Shown in pieces: positions 7,620-17,042 of a DNA stretch of 64,000 bases. The number at the start of each line of letters is the position of its first letter. The first letter of the stretch is position 1. The DNA comes from Pseudoduganella lurida. Its GTDB lineage: Bacteria; Pseudomonadota; Gammaproteobacteria; Burkholderiales; Burkholderiaceae_D. Both the position numbers and the translations under genes were made by a program. The stretch spans positions 186,001 through 250,000 of the forward strand of contig NZ_VLLB01000003.1 of NCBI RefSeq assembly GCF_007830455.1, in the 5' to 3' direction. A model generated the notes under the pieces. The model did no database searches. It had not been told where the DNA came from and was given only the letters and a program-made list of their open reading frames with translations.

Positions 7620-8711
7620 TCATTTGCACAACCCGCTCCGCGGCCAGCCGCAGCCGATCAACGCCCCCACCTCCGGATTCGCCAGGTAATCCAAGTGCGC
7701 CGGCAGCGGGTTCTCCAGCCAGCCGAAGTACGTGGGCGCATTCGACACCAGCACGTTGTACACCGCCACCCCCTGCGCGCGATAACGTTCCGGCAGCAGC
7801 GTGTAGGTCAGCAGGTCGCCCGGATCGCTGAACGCCACCAAGGTCAGTGGGCGCGGTGCGCGGCGGCTGGCGCCCGGCGTGCTGCGCTTCTGCAGCAGCC
7901 GTTGCAGGCTGTCCGGCGCCATTGCCCGCGCCGTCGCGCCGGGAGCCCCCGGCAACGGCTGGTCCGCCATGTGCAGCAGCGGAATCTGGTTCGCTGCCAT
8001 CACCAGTAACGCCATCCGGCCGATCTCCCGCTCCGCGATGACGGCCGCGCGGCTCGTCGGGCTCTCTTCGCTCATCCGCAGCAGCGTATCGAACAGCATC
8101 TTGCTGCCCAGGCTTTCCGCCACCACCACCAGCGGCGCTTCCGGGTCCGCGTCCGCCGTCGCTTCCTCGATCGCCGCCTGCATCCGGCGCTGGATCTCGT
8201 CGCGCGCCACGCCCTGGTAGGCCAGCGCATCGGGCAGGCAGTCGTCCATCAGCTTGTCCTTCAGGCGCGCGTTCAGCCTGGGACGCGTGTAGGGGAAGGG
8301 CGGCGCACCCGTGCAGATGGGCGACTTGTCGGTCTGGTCGTAACAGAGCTGCTGTTTCAGCGGTGTGGTGAGCGGTGACCAGATCAGCGACTGGAAACGC
8401 AGCGTGCCGCGCGGCGTAATCACGTCGTGCGGGATGATCTGGATGTCCGTGGCGCGGCGCGTCCGCGTCGGAAAGGGTTTGACGTTGGCGGCAAGGTGCC
8501 CGGCGAGCACGCCGACGGTGTCCTCTGCCCAGTCGCTATCGTGCGTGCAGATGCCGTGCACCAGCAGCACATCGGCCGGGCGCTGTGCGTTCGCGAGCTG
8601 GATCAGGCCGGGGAAGCTTGCATCCGCCTCCAGGAACTGCGGCGGGCGGTAGGGTGTCGTGCAGCCACCGAGCAGGGTGGCAATGAGGGCAAGGAGGCGG
8701 GCGGCGCGCAT
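7620..8711 (-). CDS. Alpha/beta-hydrolase-like lipoprotein
   Basis: 363 residues with a lipoprotein signal (RLLALIATLLGGC, Cys17), so probably membrane-anchored on the periplasmic side. The mature part has an alpha/beta-hydrolase look: VLLVHGICTHDSDW as oxyanion/HG region, then VVVAESLGSKMLFDTLL as nucleophile elbow (A-E-S-L-G, with Ala in place of the first Gly). A SNAPTYFGW region and a C-terminal Cys pair follow. It does not match a lipase subfamily I can name. Convergent with pmbA across the tandem-repeat gap. Substrate unknown; an esterase or an inactive fold relative is possible. Confidence 0.75.
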   Translation of the reverse strand: MRAARLLALIATLLGGCTTPYRPPQFLEADASFPGLIQLANAQRPADVLLVHGICTHDSDWAEDTVGVLAGHLAANVKPFPTRTRRATDIQIIPHDVITPRGTLRFQSLIWSPLTTPLKQQLCYDQTDKSPICTGAPPFPYTRPRLNARLKDKLMDDCLPDALAYQGVARDEIQRRMQAAIEEATADADPEAPLVVVAESLGSKMLFDTLLRMSEESPTSRAAVIAEREIGRMALLVMAANQIPLLHMADQPLPGAPGATARAMAPDSLQRLLQKRSTPGASRRAPRPLTLVAFSDPGDLLTYTLLPERYRAQGVAVYNVLVSNAPTYFGWLENPLPAHLDYLANPEVGALIGCGWPRSGLCK

Positions 8712-8780
8712 GATGGTCTCCTGGTGGTCGGGACATCCATCTTTGCGCCGCCCGGCGTGCCGCGCTTGTGCGGGCGCAAG

Positions 8781-9554
8781 CTATTCGACGACCAGCACCC
8801 GCGCGGCAGCGTCCTGCGCCTGCACGAACCGCACGATCGAATCGGTGGTGACCGTGTCGATCTGGCCGGCCATGCGGCGGTCGAACGGGTGGTCGTCGAA
8901 GGCCACGTTGGCGCGGAACATGCGGCCGCCCAGCCGCGTGAACATCGGCACGGCCACGGTGATGGGACGGTAGCCGGAACCCCTCAGCCAGGCCTGCGCC
9001 TCGGCCCGCGTTTCGACCTTGCCCGGCGGCGCCGCAGCGGCGGCATAGGTCTCCAGCACCCACTGGTTCGAGTTCTGGTAGCGCGTGGAGAACACATGGG
9101 ACAGCATGCTGTAATGCGCTTCGTGCAGGCGCCGCGGCGTGCGCGTGGCGAGCAGCGCGGCCAGCCTGGCCTGGGTGGCCGCGCCGGGAATCAGCAGCTG
9201 CGTGGTGTGCCGGTGCAGGCCGATCAGCAGGAAGTTGCCGATACCTTCATTCCACAGGTCGGAGACCGCCGTGCCGCAATCGTTCAGCTCGTGCACGACA
9301 GTCCAGCGCCCATCGGGATGGTCGCGCACGACGAACGCCATGTGCGAGTAGGTGAGCCCGTATCTGCTGAGGTCCTGGCCGACGCGCGACACCATGGCCG
9401 CGCTGGCGCCGCTGTCGTCGAGCGCACGCAGGGTGCGCTGGGCCAGGCCCATGGTGCGGATGACTTCTTCCAGCGGCAGCGGGCGCTCTTCGCAGCTCTG
9501 GCCGGCATGGACCGGCGCCGCCGCCAGCAGCGCGATGGCGATCCACGCTTTCAT
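8781..9554 (-). CDS. Exported DUF2145-family protein
   Basis: 257 residues with a cleavable signal peptide (MKAWIAIALLAAAPVHA). The core (YGLTYSHMAFVVRDHPDGRW, VVHELNDCGTAVSDLW, GIGNFLL) resembles DUF2145, a family of proteobacterial periplasmic proteins of unknown role; the assignment is from memory of the family pattern. It overlaps the upstream small exported protein by 4 bases (ATGA), so the two are translationally coupled and probably function together. Conserved His, Cys and Asn in the core hint at a papain-like or NlpC-like fold, but no triad can be confirmed by eye. Confidence 0.75.
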   Translation of the reverse strand: MKAWIAIALLAAAPVHAGQSCEERPLPLEEVIRTMGLAQRTLRALDDSGASAAMVSRVGQDLSRYGLTYSHMAFVVRDHPDGRWTVVHELNDCGTAVSDLWNEGIGNFLLIGLHRHTTQLLIPGAATQARLAALLATRTPRRLHEAHYSMLSHVFSTRYQNSNQWVLETYAAAAAPPGKVETRAEAQAWLRGSGYRPITVAVPMFTRLGGRMFRANVAFDDHPFDRRMAGQIDTVTTDSIVRFVQAQDAAARVLVVE

Positions 9555-9934
9555 TCGGCGACCTTCGAGCGGTGCAGCAGCGCCTTGCCCGCCTCGTTGG
9601 GCACGAAGGCCAGCACCTGGCCGGACATGACCAGCGCATGGCCGGTGGATGTGGCGACGACATCGACGACGGTGCCGGCGGCAACGGACAGGCTGCTGGC
9701 CGCCTGGCCGGACAGCCGCACGGTGGCCTTGCTGGCATTGCCGACGCTCTCGACGACCAGGTCGACGCCGTCGGCCACGCGTTGCGAGCTGCCGACGATG
9801 ACGCTGCCGGCCACCAGAGAGCCCAGTACCACCACGCCGGAGAGATCGCGGGGGCCGTTGGAAAGGCCCGACTGGGCAAAGGTGGCAGTGTGCGCGCAGG
9901 CGGCTAGCAGGGAGATGAGAAGCAGACGTTTCAT
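9551..9934 (-). CDS. Small exported protein coupled to the DUF2145 gene
   Basis: 127 residues. The start at 9934 gives a clear signal peptide (MKRLLLISLLAACAHTATFA). The mature protein is Ser/Gly/Val-rich with alternating hydrophobic residues (LSGVVVLGSLVAGSVIVGSS, VVDVVATSTGHALVMSG), suggesting beta strands or a hydrophobic segment. No known domain recognised. First gene of a two-gene unit with the DUF2145 protein. A 23-residue upstream extension reads as the opposite-strand flank and was not used. Confidence 0.75.
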   Translation of the reverse strand: MKRLLLISLLAACAHTATFAQSGLSNGPRDLSGVVVLGSLVAGSVIVGSSQRVADGVDLVVESVGNASKATVRLSGQAASSLSVAAGTVVDVVATSTGHALVMSGQVLAFVPNEAGKALLHRSKVAE

Positions 9935-10037
9935 GGCAGGCTCCGTGGTTGGGGAGCCGCCATGATCCCGTCGGTGCGGACGGAAGACGCTGATATGCGC
10001 CAACCCCGGCCTTGCGCTTGCGCGACCGTCGAAGTTC

Positions 10038-10081
10038 CTATGGAATTGCTACGGAATTGCTACGAAATTGCTATGGCGTTG
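10038..10081. repeat. 11-bp tandem repeat, four copies
   Basis: CTATGGAATTG, CTACGGAATTG, CTACGAAATTG and CTATGGCGTTG follow one another without gaps in the 249-base space between two minus-strand genes. The flanking sequence shows no convincing gene. It may be a slippage-prone locus upstream of the small exported-protein gene. Confidence 0.75.
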
Positions 10082-10183
10082 CCATGGGCCGCCGCGTTGC
10101 CGGCGGACGGCCTTCCCTTATCGCGCTGCCATGCGCCGCGGTCGCGTGGCTGACAGATGCAGGCGACATCCACGGCCGCCGGA

Positions 10184-11308
10184 TCAGCGCCGCAACGCCC
10201 GCAGCACCGGCTGCAGCACGGCCGCGCCCAGCTTCATCGACCGCGCGCCGTTCCAGCCATTGACCGGATCGGGATCGTTGGCGTTGTCCTTGAACGGCAG
10301 TTCCAGCGTCAGCGACAGGCAGCCGAACAGGTGGGTGATGTGCGGGGAGCCCATCGTCAGCACCTCGGGCGAGAACGGCGCGTCCGGGTAGCCGAATTCG
10401 CTCTGGAAGTCCGGGCTGGCGATCTTGAAGTCGGCGATGAACGCTTCCTGCTCGGCCTTCTGCGCGGGCGTGAAGTTCTCCAGCGAGTCGCTGCCGGCCA
10501 CGAACACGTAGGGCAGGCCTTCGTCGCCGTGCACGTCCAGGCACAGGTCGCAGCCCACTTCCTGCATCTTCTGCTTGACCAGGAAGACCTCGGGGCTGCG
10601 CTCCATCGTCGGCGTGTTCCACTCGCGGTTCAGGTTCGCGCCGGCCGCGTTGGTGCGCAGGTTGCCGCGCACGGAGCCGTCCGGGTTCATGTTCGGCACC
10701 ACGTAGAACACTGCGTCCTTCAGGCACTGGCTGGCGAACGGATCGGCCGGGTCGAGCAGCGCTTCGAGCATGCCTTCGACGAACCATTCGGCCATCGTCT
10801 CGCCGGGGTGCTGGCGCGCGATGACCCAGACTTTTTTCGGCGCATCGGGATCGCCGACGATGAGCATGTTCAGGTCGCGGCCATCGACCGTCGAGCCCAG
10901 GTCCACCAGCTCGGCCAGCGGCGACAGCTGGGCATTGTCCAGCAGCGACAGGTGGCGTTCCCACGAATAGGGCTCGAAGTAGGCGTAATAGACGCTGTCG
11001 TATTCGGGCTCGTGGTCGATCGTCATCACGTCGCCATCGAAGCTGGTGGGCACGCGGAACCAGTTGTCGCGGTCGTAGCTGGCGACGGCCTGGTAGTCCT
11101 TGAAGCCGTCCGGGTACGCGGCACTGCCGGCGTTGAGGAAGCGGATCGTCAGCGGCACCGTCTTCGCGCCCTGCACGCGGAAGTAGAACCACTGCACGAT
11201 GTCGGCGTGCGAATCCTTGCGGATGTTCAGGTCGATATCGCCGGCGCTGGTCACGCTGACGACATCGATGGCGCCAGCGTCGAACTGGCTGCTGATCTTG
11301 ATAGACAT
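10184..11308 (-). CDS. M14-family zinc carboxypeptidase (cytosolic carboxypeptidase-like)
   Basis: 374 residues without signal peptide. The N-terminal beta domain (MSIKISSQFDAGAIDVV ... WFYFRV) followed by the peptidase domain is typical of the Nna1/AGBL-like M14 subgroup. Zinc ligands are visible in RQHPGETMAEWFVEG (HPGE) and LDVHGDEGLPYVF (His). Substrate-binding residues are in NREWNTPT, and the catalytic Glu lies in LTLELPFKD near the C-terminus. Bacterial members remove C-terminal residues from peptides or proteins; the specific substrate is unknown. The start at 11308 was chosen because the conserved N-terminus begins there. Flanked downstream by the 11-bp tandem repeat. Confidence 0.9.
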   Translation of the reverse strand: MSIKISSQFDAGAIDVVSVTSAGDIDLNIRKDSHADIVQWFYFRVQGAKTVPLTIRFLNAGSAAYPDGFKDYQAVASYDRDNWFRVPTSFDGDVMTIDHEPEYDSVYYAYFEPYSWERHLSLLDNAQLSPLAELVDLGSTVDGRDLNMLIVGDPDAPKKVWVIARQHPGETMAEWFVEGMLEALLDPADPFASQCLKDAVFYVVPNMNPDGSVRGNLRTNAAGANLNREWNTPTMERSPEVFLVKQKMQEVGCDLCLDVHGDEGLPYVFVAGSDSLENFTPAQKAEQEAFIADFKIASPDFQSEFGYPDAPFSPEVLTMGSPHITHLFGCLSLTLELPFKDNANDPDPVNGWNGARSMKLGAAVLQPVLRALRR

Positions 11309-11395
11309 TGTGTGTCCCGAAGTAGTTGGAGCGCTGCCGCGCGAAGGCGCCATGATAGCGGCTTTGCCCGCGCAACGCAGCAGCCAGCCCCTATG

Positions 11396-11528
11396 GCTCA
11401 GCCCGTGTCCACCGTGGGGTCAACCCCGAAATCGGACACGAGCTGATCTGTAACGCGCCGTATTCCAGCTTCATACGGCAGAGCTCGTGTCCGAAAACGG
11501 GGTTGACCCCAAGGTGGACACGAGCTCA
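11396..11528. repeat. Paired family-B palindromes in inverted orientation
   Basis: Two roughly 49-bp units (11396-11444 and 11481-11528) are arranged head-to-head around a 36-base spacer. Each contains GTGTCC...GGACAC arms around a GGGGTTGACCCC-type core and ends in CGAGCT. Read across both units, the arms also pair with each other, forming a large cruciform. Placed just beyond the 3' end of paaX. BIME-like arrangement. Confidence 0.8.
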
Positions 11529-11535
11529 GGCGTAG

Positions 11536-12450
11536 TCAGCCCAGCCCGCCGAAGCGCTCGTGGAACGCGGAAGCCAGCGGCGGCGTGGCGGGGTCTTCGC
11601 GCTGCAGCGTGGCGAAGATGTGTTCCTCGGCGGCAGCCCAGGTGGCGAGATAGAGCTCGCGCGCCAGCTCGTACGCGGCGGCCCCGGGCCAGGACGGGGG
11701 CAGCAGCTCCATCGGCAGCTGCGGGTCGTGCAGCTGGACGCGGCGGTATTCGTGGATCAGCAGCGTGCGCACGATGAAGGCCTGTTCCGCCGGCAGCGCC
11801 TGCCCCAGCAGGCCGCGCAAAGGGGCGAAGCGCGCGATGAAGTGCTCGTAGCCGGCGACGATGTCGCGCAGGTCCCAGCCTTCCGCCACCAGGTCAGCCA
11901 GCGGCTTGCCCTGCACGCCCGGCAGCTGGGCGGCCTGCACGACATAGACCTTGCCGCGCAGTGCCAGGCGGCCCAGCAGTGCATCGAGCGCCTCGGCATC
12001 GGCGGCGGGATGGCCGGCGATGCCCGGCGCGACCACGCTGTAGCCCTCCCACAGCAGCTCCTTGCGCAGCGTCGCCCGCTCGGCCGTCGTCATGCCGTCC
12101 GTCCCCAGCACGAAGGTCCAGCTGCCCTGCCAGTGCGCATGGGGCGCCGTGTAGATGCGGCGGAAGGCCCGCGCCAGCCGCGGCTGGGCCTCGGCCGCCA
12201 CGGTGTACTGGCTGCGCCGGCCGTCCCGCTGCGATTCGAGCCAGCCTTCCTGCGCCAGCCGGAACACGGAGGTGCGCAGCAGCCGGTCGTTCACGCCGAA
12301 CGGCGCCAGCAGTTCGATGAGGCTGCCCAGCCAGGCCAGCCCGCCGTGCGGCACGATGGCGTCGCCGAAGATCGTCATCACCAGCGATTTCGACCGGGGC
12401 GGTTCCTCTGCCAGGCAGCGTTCGATCCACTCGTTCAGTACGGTATTCAT
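11536..12450 (-). CDS. paaX: Phenylacetate degradation repressor PaaX
   Basis: 304-residue transcriptional regulator of the PaaX family, a GntR-like winged helix with a C-terminal effector domain that senses phenylacetyl-CoA. The N-terminal segment SLVMTIFGDAIVPHGGLAWLG and the helix LLRTSVFRLAQEGWL are characteristic. The central FVLGTDG region and the C-terminal EYRRVQLHDPQLP motif also fit the family. The start at 12450 (MNTVLNEW) is chosen because upstream in-frame sequence runs back through the divergent paaA. Divergent from the catabolic genes with a 103-base intergenic region. Expected to repress paaA onwards until phenylacetyl-CoA accumulates. Confidence 0.95.
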   Translation of the reverse strand: MNTVLNEWIERCLAEEPPRSKSLVMTIFGDAIVPHGGLAWLGSLIELLAPFGVNDRLLRTSVFRLAQEGWLESQRDGRRSQYTVAAEAQPRLARAFRRIYTAPHAHWQGSWTFVLGTDGMTTAERATLRKELLWEGYSVVAPGIAGHPAADAEALDALLGRLALRGKVYVVQAAQLPGVQGKPLADLVAEGWDLRDIVAGYEHFIARFAPLRGLLGQALPAEQAFIVRTLLIHEYRRVQLHDPQLPMELLPPSWPGAAAYELARELYLATWAAAEEHIFATLQREDPATPPLASAFHERFGGLG

Positions 12451-12497
12451 GCCGCCATTGTAACCAGACCAGATACGCATTCTGAAAGCGACACAGA

Positions 12498-12533
12498 AAA
12501 ATCGTTTGCAAATTGATTTGTGTATCGTATGAT
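12498..12533 (+). promoter_or_regulatory. Putative paaA promoter and PaaX operator
   Basis: TTTGCA (12505-12510) and TATGAT (12528-12533) are separated by 17 bp and precede a strong Shine-Dalgarno AGGAGGA (12541-12547). A short inverted repeat AAATC/GATTT (12499-12503, 12515-12519) straddles the -35 and is a possible PaaX operator. Pattern match only; the E. coli PaaX box itself is not evident. Confidence 0.5.
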
Positions 12534-12553
12534 GAGACGCAGGAGGACTGGCC

Positions 12554-13539
<986 letters not shown>

Positions 13540-13543
<4 letters not shown>

Positions 13544-13824
13544 GCAAGGAATGGCCCCTGTGGGAAGTGTTCATCCGCAGCCAGCACGGCCTGGCCCACA
13601 AGCACGTGGGCAGCCTGCACGCGCCGGATGCGGACATGGCCCTGAACAACGCGCGGGACGTCTACACGCGCCGCAACGAGGGCGTGTCGATCTGGGTGGT
13701 GCGTGCGGCGGACATCGTCGCCAGCAGCCCCTTCGACAAGGCCGCGCTGTTCGAGCCCGCCAACAGCAAAGTGTACCGTCACCCCACGTTCTTCCCGATG
13801 CCGGAAGAAGTCAAGAACCTGTGA
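13540..13824 (+). CDS. paaB: Phenylacetyl-CoA 1,2-epoxidase subunit PaaB
   Basis: 94-residue small subunit of the PaaABCE multicomponent oxygenase, thought to bridge catalytic heterodimers. The hallmark N-terminus [20 protein letters not shown] and the ending [16 protein letters not shown] are both present. The start codon overlaps the paaA stop (ATGA) and its own stop overlaps the GTG of paaC, indicating tight translational coupling. Usual full length. Confidence 0.97.
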
Positions 13825-14597
13825 GCACGGCCATGGATGCAAAATGCGAAGCGAAGTGCGCTTACCTGCTGCGCCTCGGCGACAACGCCCTGGTGCTGAG
13901 CCAGCGCCTCTCCGAGCTGTGCGGCAAGGGGCCCGCGCTGGAAGAGGACATGGCGCTGACGAACGTGGCGCTGGACCTGCTGGGCCAGGCGCGCCTGTGG
14001 TTCACCCATGCGGGTGAGCTGGAGAACCGGGGCCGCGACGAGGATGCGCTGGCCTACCTGCGCGATGCCCACGATTTCCGCAACCTGCTGCTGGTCGAGC
14101 AGCCGAACGGGAATTACGCGCACACGCTGGTGCGCCAGTTCTTCTTCGATACCTGGCACTACTTCCAGGTCGGCGCGCTGACGCAGTCGTCCGACCAGCG
14201 CATCGCCGGAATCGCCGAGAAGTCGCTGAAGGAGATCACCTACCACCTGCGCCGCAGCGGCGACCTCGTCGTGCGCCTGGGCGACGGCACGGCCCTCAGC
14301 CACGCCTACACGCAGACCGCCGTGGATGAACTGTGGATGTACACCGGCGAAGCATTCAATTACGACGAGATCGACCTGCAGATGGTCGCGCAAGGCATCG
14401 CCCCCGCTGCGGAAGGGCTGCGCGCCCAATGGCTCGCCCACGTGGGCGACATCCTCGCCGAAGCCACCATCACGATGCCACCGCCCGACGCCTGGATGCA
14501 GAAGGGCGGCAAGGCCGGACGTCACACGGAACACCTGGGCTACCTGCTGGCCGAGATGCAGTTCCTGCAGCGCGCCTATCCGGGCGCAACGTGGTAG
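13821..14597 (+). CDS. paaC: Phenylacetyl-CoA 1,2-epoxidase structural subunit PaaC
   Basis: 258 residues if started at the GTG (13821) that overlaps the paaB stop; an in-frame ATG at 13833 would give 254. PaaC is a ferritin-fold partner of PaaA lacking a functional di-iron site and stabilises the oxygenase core. Recognisable features are LLRLGDNALVLSQRLSE, the helix EEDMALTNVALDLLGQARLW and the Trp/Tyr-rich segment FFFDTWHYFQ, ending with HTEHLGYLLAEMQFLQRAYPGA. Lies within the coupled paaABCDE block. Confidence 0.97.
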   Translation: MSTAMDAKCEAKCAYLLRLGDNALVLSQRLSELCGKGPALEEDMALTNVALDLLGQARLWFTHAGELENRGRDEDALAYLRDAHDFRNLLLVEQPNGNYAHTLVRQFFFDTWHYFQVGALTQSSDQRIAGIAEKSLKEITYHLRRSGDLVVRLGDGTALSHAYTQTAVDELWMYTGEAFNYDEIDLQMVAQGIAPAAEGLRAQWLAHVGDILAEATITMPPPDAWMQKGGKAGRHTEHLGYLLAEMQFLQRAYPGATW

Positions 14598-14602
14598 CGA
14601 TC

Positions 14603-15133
14603 ATGATCGCCGCGGCTCACAACGAGGCCACAGTGTGGCAGTGGCTGGAAGAGATTCCCGACCCGGAGATCCCGGTGATCTCCATCGTCGACCTGGGCAT
14701 CGTGCGCGCCGTGCAGGCCGATGGGGACGCGGTCACCGTCACCATCACGCCCACGTACTCGGGCTGCCCGGCCATGCAGGTGATCGCCACCGCCGTGCGC
14801 GAGGCGCTGGCAGAACACGGCGTCGAGCAGGTCCGCATCGTCACGCAGCTGTCGCCCGCCTGGACGACCGACTGGCTGAGCGAGGCCGGCAAGCGCAAAC
14901 TGAGGGGCTACGGCATCGCGCCGCCCGTGCAGCAGGCAGTCGACCTCTCCGGCCTGCGCAGTGGCCTGGCCGCGGCCGTGTCGCGGCGGGGCCCCGCCGC
15001 ACCCGCTGTCGCCTGCCCGCATTGCGGTTCGCACCACACGGAACGCACCAGCCAGTTCGGCTCCACGCCGTGCAAGGCGCTGTACCGCTGCCGCGATTGC
15101 CGCGAACCGTTCGACCACTTCAAGTGCCATTGA
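14603..15133 (+). CDS. paaD: Phenylacetate oxygenase Fe-S maturation protein PaaD
   Basis: 176 residues. The N-terminal MIP18/DUF59 domain (EEIPDPEIPVISIVDLGIV, TPTYSGCPAM) is followed by a C-terminal zinc-ribbon-like region with paired cysteines (CPHCGSHH and CRDC). PaaD is required for epoxidase activity, probably by maturing an Fe-S or metal centre. The ATG at 14603 is taken; a GTG at 14591 overlapping the end of paaC is an equally coupled alternative. Ends 10 bases before paaE. Confidence 0.95.
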   Translation: MIAAAHNEATVWQWLEEIPDPEIPVISIVDLGIVRAVQADGDAVTVTITPTYSGCPAMQVIATAVREALAEHGVEQVRIVTQLSPAWTTDWLSEAGKRKLRGYGIAPPVQQAVDLSGLRSGLAAAVSRRGPAAPAVACPHCGSHHTERTSQFGSTPCKALYRCRDCREPFDHFKCH

Positions 15134-15143
15134 GAAGACGACC

Positions 15144-16226
15144 ATGAGCCAGTTCCATTCCCTGTCCGTGGCGCAGGTGCAGCAGGAAACGCGCGACTGC
15201 ATCGCCGTCACGTTCGACGTGCCCGAGGCGCTGCGCGACAGCTTCCGCTTCCAGCCCGGCCAGCACCTCACGCTGCGCACGCTGATCGGCGGCGCGGACG
15301 TGCGCCGTTCGTACTCGATCTGCTCCGCCGTGCAGGACGACACGCTGCGCGTGGCCATCAAGCGCACGCCCGGCGGCGCCTTTTCCACCTGGGCCAACGA
15401 GTCGCTCAAGCCCGGCGCCGTGCTGGACGTGATGCCGCCGATGGGCACCTTCCACGTGCCGCTCGATGCCGCCAGCCACCGGCACTACCTGGCCTTCGCG
15501 GCCGGCAGCGGCATCACGCCGGTGCTGTCGATCCTGAAGACCACGCTGCTGGCGGAGCCGCACAGCCGCTTCACGCTGTTCTACGGGAACCGCGCCTCGT
15601 CGTCGGTGATCTTCCGGAACGAGCTGATGGAACTGAAGGACCGGTTCATGGCGCGGCTGAAGATCGTCTACGTGATGAGCCGGGAGCACCAGGACATCGA
15701 ACTGTTCAACGGCCGCATCACGAAGGAAAAGACCCAGGAATTCCTGCGCCACTGGATCGCCATCGGCGACTACGACACGGCGTTCATCTGCGGTCCCGAA
15801 GAGATGATCCGCGGCGTCTCCGAGGCGCTGCAGGAAGGCGGCATGCCGAAGACGGCCATCAAGGTCGAGCTGTTTGCCACCGCCGCGCCGCAACAGCGGG
15901 CGGTACCGCGTCCCCACGCCGATGCGCAGGCCGCCGCGGCACTGGTCGAAGTCACCGTGGTCCAGGATGGACACACGGCCCAGTTCACGATGGAGAAGGA
16001 CCGCGAATCGCTGCTCGACGCGGGCCTGCGCGCCGGGCTGGACATGCGCTACTCGTGCAAGGGCGGCGTGTGCGCCACCTGCCGCTGCAAAGTCCTCGAT
16101 GGCAAGGTGGACATGGATGCCAACTATGCGCTGGAGGATTACGAGATCGCCCGCGGCTTCATCCTCAGCTGCCAGGGCTTTCCCGTGACGGACCGGGTCG
16201 TGCTCGATTTCGACCAGGCCGAGTGA
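15144..16226 (+). CDS. paaE: Phenylacetyl-CoA epoxidase reductase PaaE
   Basis: 360-residue NAD(P)H-dependent oxidoreductase feeding electrons to PaaA. The N-terminal FAD-binding domain has RRSYSICSA, the NAD domain has AAGSGITPVLSIL and ICGPEEMI, and the C-terminal plant-type 2Fe-2S ferredoxin domain has the Cys cluster CKGGVCATCRCK with a fourth Cys in LSCQGFP. The domain order FAD-NAD-Fdx is that of PaaE. Terminal component of the oxygenase block; the next gene starts 24 bases on. Confidence 0.97.
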   Translation: MSQFHSLSVAQVQQETRDCIAVTFDVPEALRDSFRFQPGQHLTLRTLIGGADVRRSYSICSAVQDDTLRVAIKRTPGGAFSTWANESLKPGAVLDVMPPMGTFHVPLDAASHRHYLAFAAGSGITPVLSILKTTLLAEPHSRFTLFYGNRASSSVIFRNELMELKDRFMARLKIVYVMSREHQDIELFNGRITKEKTQEFLRHWIAIGDYDTAFICGPEEMIRGVSEALQEGGMPKTAIKVELFATAAPQQRAVPRPHADAQAAAALVEVTVVQDGHTAQFTMEKDRESLLDAGLRAGLDMRYSCKGGVCATCRCKVLDGKVDMDANYALEDYEIARGFILSCQGFPVTDRVVLDFDQAE

Positions 16227-16250
16227 TGGACAGGACACACGGAGACCGCC

Positions 16251-17042
16251 ATGACCTATGAAAACATCGAATTCGGCATCCACGCGGGCATCGCGAAGCT
16301 GACGCTGAACCGCCCCGACAAGTTGAACAGCTTCACGCAGGCGATGCACCTGGAAGTGCGCGCCGCCTTCGACCAGATCCGCGCCGACGGCACCGTGCGC
16401 GTGCTGCTGATCACCGGCGCCGGCCGGGGCTTTTGCGCCGGCCAGGACCTGTCCGACCGCGCCGTGGCACCGGGCAGCGCGCCCGTCGACCTGGGCGACT
16501 CCGTGGAACGCTTCTACGCGCCGCTGGTGCTGGCGATCCGCACGCTGCCGATGCCCGTCATCTGCGCCGTCAACGGCGTGGCAGCCGGTGCCGGCGCCAG
16601 CATCGCGCTGGCCTGCGACATCGTGCTGGCGGCGCAATCGGCTTCCTTCGTGCAGGCGTTCTGCAGGCTGGGCCTGGTCCCGGACACGGGCGGCACCTGG
16701 CACCTGCCGCGCCTGATCGGCCATGCCCGCGCCACCGGCCTGGCGATGCTGGGCGAGAAGCTCACGGCGGACCGCGCCGAGGAATGGGGCCTGATCTGGA
16801 AGGCGCTGCCGGACGATGCGCTGCAGGCGGAAGCGCTGGCGATGGCGCAGCATTTCGCCGGGGCGCCCACGCTGGGCCTGGCATACACGAAGCGCGCGCT
16901 GCAGCAGAGCTGGTCGAACACGCTGCCCGAACAGCTGGCGCTGGAGGGGCAGATGATGCGCGAACTGGGCAGCAGCCACGATTACCGCGAAGGCGTGGAC
17001 GCCTTCGTCAACAAGCGCACGCCGCACTTCCGGGGCGCATGA
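16251..17042 (+). CDS. paaG: Ring 1,2-epoxyphenylacetyl-CoA isomerase PaaG
   Basis: 263-residue crotonase-family enzyme that converts the ring epoxide to oxepin-CoA. The crotonase oxyanion loops ITGAGRGFCAGQDLSDR and NGVAAGAGASIALACD, plus the PaaG-like start YENIEFGIHAGIAKLTLNR and GLVPDTGGTWHLPR, identify it as PaaG rather than PaaF. A GGAG ribosome-binding site precedes the ATG. It overlaps paaH by 4 bases. No second crotonase (paaF) occurs in the cluster. Confidence 0.94.
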   Translation: MTYENIEFGIHAGIAKLTLNRPDKLNSFTQAMHLEVRAAFDQIRADGTVRVLLITGAGRGFCAGQDLSDRAVAPGSAPVDLGDSVERFYAPLVLAIRTLPMPVICAVNGVAAGAGASIALACDIVLAAQSASFVQAFCRLGLVPDTGGTWHLPRLIGHARATGLAMLGEKLTADRAEEWGLIWKALPDDALQAEALAMAQHFAGAPTLGLAYTKRALQQSWSNTLPEQLALEGQMMRELGSSHDYREGVDAFVNKRTPHFRGA

